Below, in pieces: positions 1 to 6,284 of a stretch of 9,380 nucleotides of DNA; within the stretch, counting starts at the first letter, position 1, and each line of letters opens with the position of its first letter. Where the stretch lies: contig JAEZFR010000088.1 in the NCBI GenBank assembly GCA_023417285.1, forward strand, positions 1-9,380. The letters run 5' to 3'. The DNA comes from Bacillota bacterium (GTDB taxonomy: Bacteria > Bacillota > Clostridia > Acetivibrionales > DSM-1351). Under the pieces are notes generated by a model. The model saw only the letters and a program-made list of their open reading frames with translations. It was not told where the DNA came from and searched no databases. The position numbers were made by a program, and so were the translations under genes.

Positions 1-333
1 TGGCTTGACTATGTAGTATTCTGCACCTAAGGCTAAAGCTCTCTGAGTGATCTTGTCCTGTCCTACCGCTGATAAAACTATAAACAATGGTTTCTTACTC
101 ATTGTTGATGAAGCAATCTTTTCCAAAACTCCAAGGCCATCTAAATGTGGCATTATGATATCCAGTATTGCAATATCTGGAGACTTATCAAAAATAAGGT
201 CAACTGCTTCAAGACCATCTCTTGCGAGACCTACGACTTCAATATCGTTCTGGTTTGCGAGATATTCACTCAGTATATCTCCAAACTCTCTATTGTCATC
301 GGCAATCAAAACTTCAATCTTTTTGCTACTCAA
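1..333 (-). CDS. spo0A: Spo0A, sporulation master response regulator (receiver domain; C-terminal part outside window)
   Basis: Spo0A is the cytoplasmic response regulator that, once phosphorylated through the phosphorelay or by orphan kinases, switches on sporulation and represses growth-phase genes. The visible 111 residues are a complete receiver core: the acidic pair D12/D13 in IADDN, the phosphoacceptor D58 in ILDIIMPHLDG, the switch serine S88 in VLSAVGQD and the conserved lysine in the final K110-P111. The DNA-binding effector domain would lie beyond base 1, so the gene is cut by the window edge and is not broken. I chose the TTG start at 333 because a run of six G (340-345) lies 6 nt upstream as Shine-Dalgarno and the protein then begins SSKKIEVLIADDN, as in clostridial Spo0A. 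It lies 252 nt downstream of spoIVB in the same orientation, the order conserved in Bacilli and Clostridia, and has its own promoter. Identity is very secure; the TTG start is likely. Confidence 0.96.
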   Translation of the reverse strand, partial: MSSKKIEVLIADDNREFGDILSEYLANQNDIEVVGLARDGLEAVDLIFDKSPDIAILDIIMPHLDGLGVLEKIASSTMSKKPLFIVLSAVGQDKITQRALALGAEYYIVKP

Positions 334-374
334 TTTAATCCCCCCAACATTCTTCCAAATTATGTCATGTGTAT

Positions 375-403
375 ATTATATTTTGAAGTCGACATTTTTT
401 CAA
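375..403 (-). promoter_or_regulatory. Sigma-A-type promoter of spo0A
   Basis: On the minus strand there is a -35 element TTGAAA (398-403), a spacer of exactly 17 nt and a perfect -10 element TATAAT (375-380). Transcription would start near 368, giving an untranslated leader of about 35 nt before the TTG start of spo0A. This is the best promoter match in the window. It lies after the hairpin that follows spoIVB, so spo0A should be expressed on its own. I saw no convincing sigma-H promoter beside it, although Bacillus spo0A has one. Confidence 0.75.
388..394 (-). promoter_or_regulatory. Candidate Spo0A-binding site (0A box) inside the spo0A promoter
   Basis: The minus-strand heptamer TGTCGAC matches six of seven bases of the 0A-box consensus TGTCGAA. 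It sits between the -35 and -10 elements of the spo0A promoter, where bound Spo0A~P would be expected to interfere with RNA polymerase, implying negative autoregulation. A single short match is weak evidence alone; the position is what makes it credible. Confidence 0.45.
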
Positions 404-524
404 GTTTTATTACTAAATTGCCAAATAAAAATTTGTAATTAAATCATTTAGTCTTCTAATAGCTTTATTTTACCATATTTCTAAAATTTTGTATCGTTTT
501 TTCGCTACGATTTATTTCCCATAA

Positions 525-566
525 AAGTGTCAGCATAAGTATATATATAACATATGCTGACAGCTT
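525..566 (-). terminator. Hairpin after spoIVB, probable terminator
   Basis: A perfect 10-bp inverted repeat, TGTCAGCATA (528-537) and TATGCTGACA (553-562), surrounds a 15-nt A/T-rich loop. Three more pairs (525-527 with 564-566) can form past one bulged base. On the minus strand the stem is followed by CTTTTAT, a short and imperfect U-tract. It begins about 20 nt after the spoIVB stop codon. Termination is likely but may be leaky. Confidence 0.6.
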
Positions 567-585
567 ATATTTGAGCATTCTAGTT

Positions 586-1902
586 TTAAGATATCTTTTG
601 CAAATCCACCTCATTATTTAAGCTTTTGAGCATCCATTCAATAAAGATACCGTATCCTCTGGTTGGATCATTGACCAAAACATGGGTTACAGCCCCAACA
701 ATCTTCCCATTTTGTATAATTGGGCTACCTGACATACCTTGAACAATGCCTCCTGTTGTACTTAATAATTTTTTATCGGTAACTCTTATTACCATACCTT
801 TGGGCCCACTAAAAGATTGCCTCGAAACCTTTTCTATATAAATACTGAATTTTTCGGTATTTTTACCTTCTATATTCGAAATAATATACGCTGGTCCTAC
901 CTTTACTTGCCCTCTTAAACCAATTGGAAGAAAACAATCTTCATGTTGATTCACATACTTTGAATCAATTTGTCCATAGATACCAAAATCACCATTTTTG
1001 TTTATACAACCAAGACAAGGTCTGTTCTCAATAAAGATTCCTTTTAGTTCCCCTGGCGTTCCCTGCTCGCCCTTTCTAACAGAAATAATGTTTGATTCTA
1101 ATACTTCACCTCTGTCCACCGGCATAAGTATACCGGTATCAACATCAGTTATACCATGCCCCAGCGCACCAAAGCTTTGAGTTTGAGGGTCATAAAAAGT
1201 CATTGTACCTATTCCTGCAGTACTATCTCTAACCCAAAGTCCAATGTGATACTTATGGTCATTGACACTCACAGCAGGTGTAATATTTGCCATGCCTAGT
1301 GATGAGCCTCTCTTATATTTTATCTCCAGCTTTTTCCCTTGGTTATTGTCTATCTTTTTTATTAAATCCTTAATACCTGCTAACCGCTCTCCATTTATTT
1401 CATAAATTACATCTCCTGCTCTTATTCCTCCAGTCTTGGCCGGTTCAAGTTTTTCGCCGTTAGTGCCATCAACATCACTTATTCCCACTACCAAAACGCC
1501 ATTCATGTAGATTTTTACTCCAATAGTATTGCCACAAGCCATTAGCTTTTTACTAGGTATTATATCTACCTGCATAGTTTTAATAGGAATAACTCCAAAT
1601 GCTTTAAAATTAAGATTTACCCTCCCCTTCTTCTGCGTTTTGAGGTTTACTGGTGATAAAAGCTTTAAATAATTTCCACCTGCCTTAATATCAGTGTTAT
1701 TTACCTTAAGATAATCTTGTTGATCGGCTTTTATGTTTACTACAAAAAAACTTTTAAAATCATAAACATATTCTTCTCCTTCGATCAAGGTAAGTTTCTC
1801 TGGTATAATTGAAAAAGTCTGCAAATAACTTATGAATATTACACAAATACATACAAACAATAATACAAACAGCTTTTTTTTATTTGATTTTAAATAATGC
1901 AT
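586..1902 (-). CDS. spoIVB: SpoIVB, intramembrane-signalling serine peptidase (S55) of sporulation
   Basis: SpoIVB is secreted by the forespore into the intermembrane space, where it cleaves SpoIVFA and releases pro-sigma-K processing in the mother cell. The 438-residue protein has a basic N terminus and one membrane anchor (about residues 12-30), a PDZ domain (about 125-200, with GGIRAGDVIYEINGE) and a C-terminal S55 peptidase domain. Catalytic residues are visible: H249 in GHG, S391 in GMSGSP, and D376 fifteen residues before the serine. The H-to-S and D-to-S spacings equal those I recall for Bacillus subtilis (H236, D363, S378). I chose ATG at 1902 over the upstream GTG at 1911 because AGGAGA (1912-1917) lies 9 nt before the ATG but abuts the GTG. 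A terminator separates it from recN. The roughly 230 nt between that terminator and the start should hold a sigma-G promoter, but I could not assign one convincingly. Confidence 0.96.
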   Translation of the reverse strand: MHYLKSNKKKLFVLLFVCICVIFISYLQTFSIIPEKLTLIEGEEYVYDFKSFFVVNIKADQQDYLKVNNTDIKAGGNYLKLLSPVNLKTQKKGRVNLNFKAFGVIPIKTMQVDIIPSKKLMACGNTIGVKIYMNGVLVVGISDVDGTNGEKLEPAKTGGIRAGDVIYEINGERLAGIKDLIKKIDNNQGKKLEIKYKRGSSLGMANITPAVSVNDHKYHIGLWVRDSTAGIGTMTFYDPQTQSFGALGHGITDVDTGILMPVDRGEVLESNIISVRKGEQGTPGELKGIFIENRPCLGCINKNGDFGIYGQIDSKYVNQHEDCFLPIGLRGQVKVGPAYIISNIEGKNTEKFSIYIEKVSRQSFSGPKGMVIRVTDKKLLSTTGGIVQGMSGSPIIQNGKIVGAVTHVLVNDPTRGYGIFIEWMLKSLNNEVDLQKIS

Positions 1903-2145
1903 TAAATTCACTCTCCTAAATTAATAAAATACATTACTTGCTGCTTGCCATTTTCTCTTTTTTGTGTCCTATGATTTTTTAGTAAAATGCCAAAAAACGA
2001 AGCATAACTAACCTTAAAATCATAATCTTAAGTTAACCTTTCGCCATTATTAATATTCAAGTAAAATAAAACATGAAAGGTAATTTAAGCAGAAAATTAG
2101 GTGAAATTTGATTAAAAAAATATTCAAAAAAAAATTCCCTGCACA

Positions 2146-2177
2146 AGAAAAAAACATGCTAATTTTTTAGCATGTTT
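2146..2177 (-). terminator. Rho-independent terminator of recN
   Basis: Eleven bases after the recN stop, the minus strand reads a perfect 10-bp stem (AAACATGCTA with TAGCATGTTT; plus-strand arms 2168-2177 and 2152-2161) and a 6-nt A-rich loop. An unbroken run of seven T follows, the last three of the stem arm included. This is a textbook intrinsic terminator and should end the transcript coming from dxs/nadK. Confidence 0.9.
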
Positions 2178-2187
2178 ACATTTTTAT

Positions 2188-3894
2188 TTAAAGTTGTTTT
2201 TTGAACTCAATTGCAGCTTTAATTAACTCTTCTGAGTGCTGTTTAGCAGCTTTTGTAACATCAGCACCGCCAATAATTCTTGATATTTCTAATACTCTAC
2301 TTTCCCCATCCAACGGTACAACTCTTGTAAATGTGCTTTCATCCTCAGAATACTTTTCTATCAGATAATGATTATCCGCCATGCAAGCTAGCTGAGACAG
2401 GTGAGTTACACAAAGCACCTGGTGAGTCTTGGATATTTGCGCAAGCTTTTGTCCAACTCGTTGTGCAGCCTTGCCACTAATTCCCGTATCAATTTCATCA
2501 AAAATCAAAGTTGGAACGAAATCAACATTTGCAAGTATGATCTTTATCGCAAGCATTATCCTAGACATTTCACCGCCCGAAGCTATCTTGCTAAGAGGCT
2601 TTTGAGGCTCTCCGGCATTTGTTGAAATCATAAACTCAGCTTTATCAAGTCCATTATTGTGAAAATGCCTCTGCTGGTCATCAAAAACCAGGTTTACGCT
2701 AAACTTAGCATTTTTCATTTCAAGTCCATCAAGCTCATTAGTGATTTTTTCTTCTAATTGAGAAGCATAAAGCCTTCTCACATTATTGAGTTCTTTGGCC
2801 TTAGAGAACATTTTTGCTTCTAAGTCATGTATCATTTGAGACAGCTTTGCAGAAAGCTCTTCACTCTGTGTCAACTCATCATATTCTTTGATAGCTCTAC
2901 TATAAAAATCTTTAATTTCAGTAATGCTTACACCATATTTGCGTTTAAGACGTGTAATAGTATCTAGCCTTTCATCAATCTCAGCGAGTTGTTCTGGCGA
3001 AAACTCCGACTCGTCACGCCTATTTCTAATTTCCTCAGAAATATCCTCTAATTGATATATAACTGATTCCAACTTTTCATGAGTCTCTTTTAATGCTTCA
3101 TCATACTTAACTGCATATGATAGTTCTGTAAGTGCTTTGTTTGCATTGTAGATAATAGATTTTGTTATACTATTGCCTCCAGCTAATAAGTCATAGCTGG
3201 TGGCAAGTGCGCTTACAATCTTTTCAGAGTTTGCAAGGAGCTGCCTCTGTTTAAAAAGCAAATCGTCCTCTCCCTCTTTAAGCTTTGCATCTTTGATCTC
3301 ATCTATCTGGAACTTAAGCATGTCCAATCGTCTGGCAATTTCGCCCTTGTCTCCCAACAGTGACTTCTGTCTATGTTTAATTTCCTTGTATTGTGAAAAC
3401 AATGATGAATATTCTTTTTTTATGCTTTGAATCTCTGCGCCACCAAAGTCATCTAAAAATTGTATATGGCTCTCTGTTTTGAGTAATGATTGGTTATCAT
3501 GCTGTCCATGAATATCGATAAGTAATCCCCCAACCTGCTTGAGAGCAGACAGGTTGACAAGTCTGCCATTTATTCGGCAAGTGTTCTTTCCATTTATAGA
3601 TATTTCACGAGAGAGTATTAGGTTATCTCCTTCTTCAATCTCTACACCTAACTCATCAAGTAAGGAAATCAACTGTTCACTATCGCTAGAGAACACCGCT
3701 TCAACTACAGCCTTATCGGTACCTGTTCGCACAATATCCTTACCAATTCTATCACCCAATACAGCGTTTATTGAATCAATCAATATGGACTTTCCTGCAC
3801 CAGTTTCACCAGTAAGCACGCTAAGCCCGCTTGCCATATCTATGCTTATTTTATCAATAAGCGCAACATTTCTAATGTCTAACTGAAGCAACAT
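2188..3894 (-). CDS. recN: RecN, SMC-like DNA double-strand break repair ATPase
   Basis: RecN gathers at double-strand breaks on the nucleoid and promotes recombinational repair with RecA. The 568-residue protein has the normal family length and architecture: an N-terminal ATPase half with Walker A GETGAGKS (29-36) and the family block DIHGQHDNQSLL (127-138), a long central helical coiled-coil region (about 150-385), and a C-terminal half with the ABC signature SGGEMSR (439-445), Walker B TLIFDEIDTG (462-471) and the switch histidine in VTH (498). All key residues are present. I prefer ATG at 3894 to the TTG two codons upstream at 3900, because AGAGG (3903-3907) lies 8 nt before the ATG and only 2 nt from the TTG. 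It starts 19 nt after the argR stop, so it is probably cotranscribed with argR and nadK, an order conserved in Firmicutes. It ends in a strong terminator. Confidence 0.97.
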   Translation of the reverse strand: MLLQLDIRNVALIDKISIDMASGLSVLTGETGAGKSILIDSINAVLGDRIGKDIVRTGTDKAVVEAVFSSDSEQLISLLDELGVEIEEGDNLILSREISINGKNTCRINGRLVNLSALKQVGGLLIDIHGQHDNQSLLKTESHIQFLDDFGGAEIQSIKKEYSSLFSQYKEIKHRQKSLLGDKGEIARRLDMLKFQIDEIKDAKLKEGEDDLLFKQRQLLANSEKIVSALATSYDLLAGGNSITKSIIYNANKALTELSYAVKYDEALKETHEKLESVIYQLEDISEEIRNRRDESEFSPEQLAEIDERLDTITRLKRKYGVSITEIKDFYSRAIKEYDELTQSEELSAKLSQMIHDLEAKMFSKAKELNNVRRLYASQLEEKITNELDGLEMKNAKFSVNLVFDDQQRHFHNNGLDKAEFMISTNAGEPQKPLSKIASGGEMSRIMLAIKIILANVDFVPTLIFDEIDTGISGKAAQRVGQKLAQISKTHQVLCVTHLSQLACMADNHYLIEKYSEDESTFTRVVPLDGESRVLEISRIIGGADVTKAAKQHSEELIKAAIEFKKQL

Positions 3895-3913
3895 ACTCAA
3901 TACCTCTTTATAT

Positions 3914-4366
3914 CTACTGATGCATCATTTTATTGAACTTGTTAACAATATCCTCAGCTATTTTCTCAGCTCTGCAAACCATCATAAGTGTGTCATCCCC
4001 TGCAATTGTGCCCAATATTTCTGGCCACTTAAGAGAATCTATTGCAAAGCAGGCCGCCTGAGCCATGCCTGGAAGTGTCTTTACAACAACAATGTTATTG
4101 GCATAATCACTAGAAACATAAGCTTCAGTTAATATAGTTATAAGCCTGTTTGACATTGTATTTTCTGTTTGAGTGAAAGTAGCATATCTATACCTTCCAT
4201 CTTCATTCAAAACCTTTATGAGTCGTAAGTCCTTAATATCTCTAGAAACAGTAGCTTGAGTAACCTCCACGCCCTGTTCCTTGAGCTTTTCAGACAACTC
4301 CTCCTGGGTCTCTATAACGTTATTTTCTATTATGTCTAAAATTTTAGCATGTCTGTTGTACTTCAT
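3914..4366 (-). CDS. argR: ArgR/AhrC, arginine-responsive transcription regulator
   Basis: ArgR is a hexameric DNA-binding protein that uses arginine as corepressor to shut off arginine biosynthesis and, in some Firmicutes, to activate catabolism. The 150-residue product is full length. The N-terminal winged helix-turn-helix carries the recognition segment TQATVSRDIKDL (36-47). The C-terminal oligomerisation and arginine-binding domain shows TLPGMAQAACFAID (97-110) and GTIAGDDT (119-126), whose GDD aspartates contact arginine in the family. The ATG is 3 nt after the nadK stop, and its Shine-Dalgarno AAGGAAG lies within the last nadK codons 8 nt away, so translation is probably coupled. I saw no good ARG box next to it, and placement between nadK and recN is the usual one, so its targets are likely elsewhere. 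Confidence 0.96.
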   Translation of the reverse strand: MKYNRHAKILDIIENNVIETQEELSEKLKEQGVEVTQATVSRDIKDLRLIKVLNEDGRYRYATFTQTENTMSNRLITILTEAYVSSDYANNIVVVKTLPGMAQAACFAIDSLKWPEILGTIAGDDTLMMVCRAEKIAEDIVNKFNKMMHQ

Positions 4367-4369
4367 AAA

Positions 4370-5230
4370 TTACACTTCCTTTCTGTTATAAATTTTGTTT
4401 CTCAGTATTGTAAAAAAGTCTTTTGATTGTATTTTAACAATTTTTACTGTTGAATTTGATTTACATACCTCAATATAATCTCCACCCTTTACTTCATAGC
4501 ATCTTTGCCCATCAACAGTAACAAGAGCGGTATGCTCATAATCTTCAGACAAAACTACTCTGATATGCCTGCTGTCAGAAGCTACGAAGGACCTAGAATA
4601 AAGCATATGAGGGCATATAGGCGTTATTAGCATGAGCTCAGCATTAGGCTCAACTATCGGTCCGCCTGCTGAAAGTGAATAAGCTGTAGAACCAGTAGGA
4701 GTGGCAATGACAATCCCATCTCCGGGAAAGGTATCGATAAAATTTCCATCTATATATGTGCTAAGATGCAGTATTCTCAATATTTTATCTCTTGAGATAA
4801 CAACATCATTGATTGCAGGTGCTGAAGAAACCAGTTGACCATTTTTATATACATTTGCATTGAGCATAATACGCTCTTCAATATAATATTTATCACTCAT
4901 CAGGCACTCTATACATTTGTCAATCTCTTGAGTTTCTATATCAGTGAGAAAGCCCAAAGTGCCAAGATTTATGCCTAAAATGGGTATCCCAAAGGAATAC
5001 GCCGTCTTTGCTGTCTTTAGAAAGGTCCCATCTCCTCCTAGACAAATAATGATATCACAAGCGGTACAAATCTCTGCCACACCATCATCAATGCCTTCCA
5101 TTCCACAAATATGAGCCTTAGCTGGAGTTATGTAAGCGCCCCCATGTTTCTCTATACTTTGAATAAGCATATCAGTATACTTAAGACCCAAATCTTTTTG
5201 GGTATTGGTAATTATCCCTATTGTCTTCAT
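4370..5230 (-). CDS. nadK: NAD kinase (ATP/polyphosphate-dependent NAD+ 2'-phosphorylation)
   Basis: NadK phosphorylates NAD+ to NADP+ in the cytoplasm and so sets the NADP(H) pool, which the MEP pathway encoded next door also draws on. The 286-residue protein has the usual bacterial length. It shows the GGDGT nucleotide motif (65-69) followed by GINLGTLGFLTDIE (86-99), the ND pair of the NE/D motif (141-142), the glycine-rich active-site block from FPGDG to SAGGPI (168-192) with TPTGSTAYSLSAGG, and the C-terminal VTVDGQ (238-242). ATG at 5230 is preceded by GGAAAGGAA at about 5 nt. A 100-nt gap separates it from tlyA and contains a likely promoter; argR follows almost without a gap. No missing residues or frame problems were seen. 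Confidence 0.96.
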   Translation of the reverse strand: MKTIGIITNTQKDLGLKYTDMLIQSIEKHGGAYITPAKAHICGMEGIDDGVAEICTACDIIICLGGDGTFLKTAKTAYSFGIPILGINLGTLGFLTDIETQEIDKCIECLMSDKYYIEERIMLNANVYKNGQLVSSAPAINDVVISRDKILRILHLSTYIDGNFIDTFPGDGIVIATPTGSTAYSLSAGGPIVEPNAELMLITPICPHMLYSRSFVASDSRHIRVVLSEDYEHTALVTVDGQRCYEVKGGDYIEVCKSNSTVKIVKIQSKDFFTILRNKIYNRKEV

Positions 5231-5287
5231 GTAAGTTCCTTTCCAAGGACAAGTAACTTATTTTCCATTTTAAGCTAGTCCAATATA

Positions 5288-5296
5288 ATTATAACA
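5288..5296 (-). promoter_or_regulatory. Possible extended -10 promoter for nadK-argR-recN
   Basis: In the 100-nt gap between tlyA and nadK the minus strand reads TGTTATAAT, a perfect -10 hexamer (5288-5293) with the TG of an extended -10. The hexamer 17 nt upstream (TTAATT) is a poor -35, as is tolerated in extended -10 promoters. Transcription would start near 5281, about 50 nt before nadK. No clear terminator follows tlyA, so readthrough from dxs-tlyA is also likely. Confidence 0.45.
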
Positions 5297-5330
5297 TGAG
5301 GCAAGCACAAGTTAAATTAAAAAAATTTTA

Positions 5331-6146
5331 TTAAATTTTGGCTAAACTGGAATGCGCATCAGAAACAGTATTTTTTATAAGGTCTTCCAGCATATCTGCA
5401 GAATAATTGCCTTGCTGCTTTGATATATAAAGAAGATACTCTATATTCCCTTCCGGTCCTTTTATTGGAGAATATGATAGTGCTCTAACAAACAACCCTT
5501 TTTCAGATACAAAATTAATAATTTTCTCTATAACCTCAATATGAACATTGCTGTCCCGCACAACTCCATGTTTACCCACCTTTTCTCTGCCTGCTTCAAA
5601 TTGCGGCTTTATCAAGCACACAAGTTCCGCTTCGTCAGTAAGTAGGTCTAATGCGGCTGGTAAAACCTTAGTAAGCGAAATAAATGACACATCAATGGAC
5701 GCAAATTGGGCTAGAAAACCTATATTCTCAGGCTTTACATATCTGATGTTTGTTCGTTCCATGCAAACCACCCTAGGGTCATTTCTCAGTTCCCAAGCTA
5801 GCTGTCCATATCCCACATCTATAGCTACAACCTTTTTTGCTCCATTTTGCAGCATACAATCGGTAAAGCCCCCTGTTGAGGCACCAATATCTAATGCAAT
5901 TTTGTCCTTCATGGAAATTCCAAATTCTTTTATAGCTTTTGCCAGCTTAAGTCCACCACGGCTAACAAAAGGGTTTGGGTTTTCTTTTATTTCAACAATG
6001 CAATCAACAGGAACTTTTGTACCAGGCTTGTCTTCACGCAAACCATTTATCCATACAATTCCTGCCATAATAGCACTCTTACATTTTTCTCTAGTGTCAA
6101 AATAGCCTTCCTTAACCAAAAAAACATCCAGTCTTTCTTTTTCCAA
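5331..6146 (-). CDS. tlyA: TlyA-family rRNA 2'-O-methyltransferase (S4 + FtsJ-type domains)
   Basis: TlyA transfers a methyl group from S-adenosylmethionine to ribose 2'-OH groups of rRNA (C1920 of 23S, and C1409 of 16S in the long form), which in mycobacteria creates the capreomycin-binding site. It was once called a haemolysin; the Bacillus homologue is YqxC. The 271 residues contain an N-terminal S4 RNA-binding domain (about 3-60), the conserved linker SRGGLKL (62-68), a SAM-binding loop LDIGASTGGFTDC (85-97), and the putative catalytic tetrad K67, D152, K180 and E236. The spacing of this tetrad equals that I recall for Mycobacterium TlyA (K69, D154, K182, E238). Length is nearer the long form, but substrate range cannot be told from sequence alone. 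Start is TTG at 6146, with GGAGG (6154-6158) 7 nt upstream. It follows dxs by 123 nt, a common clostridial pairing. Confidence 0.95.
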   Translation of the reverse strand: MEKERLDVFLVKEGYFDTREKCKSAIMAGIVWINGLREDKPGTKVPVDCIVEIKENPNPFVSRGGLKLAKAIKEFGISMKDKIALDIGASTGGFTDCMLQNGAKKVVAIDVGYGQLAWELRNDPRVVCMERTNIRYVKPENIGFLAQFASIDVSFISLTKVLPAALDLLTDEAELVCLIKPQFEAGREKVGKHGVVRDSNVHIEVIEKIINFVSEKGLFVRALSYSPIKGPEGNIEYLLYISKQQGNYSADMLEDLIKNTVSDAHSSLAKI

Positions 6147-6215
6147 AATATTGCCTCCGAATCTTAGTTACTCAGTTTTAACATGCACTGTTGAATAATC
6201 ATCCCGCTATATATG

Positions 6216-6284
6216 CATTTGTTACACATTCATTTACTACAAATTTATTTAAACATATCCTTTTGCAATTCATTTGTTACACAT
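6216..6284. repeat. 14-nt direct repeat pair at the dxs 3' end
   Basis: The 14-mer CATTTGTTACACAT occurs at 6216-6229 and 6271-6284, starts 55 nt apart. The second copy is the last codons of dxs (M-C-N-K and part of the stop on the minus strand); the first lies in the gap before tlyA. Flanks differ at once on both sides. It may be the trace of a small local duplication or a repeated RNA-level signal. Confidence 0.7.

Noticed and set aside
351..360. Minus-strand GAAGAAT before spo0A as a sigma-H -10 element.
   Set aside because: It matches RnnGAAT, but the start would fall on the ribosome-binding site and no AGGA-type -35 element lies at the right distance.
47..442. Plus-strand frames of 131 and 97 codons at the left end.
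   Set aside because: Both overlap the spo0A receiver gene and its promoter on the other strand. The receiver motifs on the minus strand are unmistakable.
493..511. Inverted repeat ATCGT/ACGAT with TAGCGAA inside, as a second 0A box upstream of spo0A.
   Set aside because: Only a 5-bp stem and a match with a mismatch at a conserved base (A for G). It is over 90 nt upstream of the -35 element and likely chance.
1970..2010. CATTTTA on the minus strand upstream of spoIVB as a sigma-G -10 element.
   Set aside because: It fits the CATnnTA pattern, but no -35 element matching GHATR lies 17-18 nt upstream, so the promoter is unsupported.
2100..2140. Minus-strand TGAATATTTTTTTAATCA as an ARG box for ArgR.
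   Set aside because: The two half-sites do not form the TGAAT...ATTCA dyad, and the site is downstream of recN in no relevant promoter.
5548..6105. A 185-codon plus-strand frame.
   Set aside because: It is the antisense shadow of tlyA, has no ribosome site, and has the serine/proline/phenylalanine-rich composition typical of such shadows.
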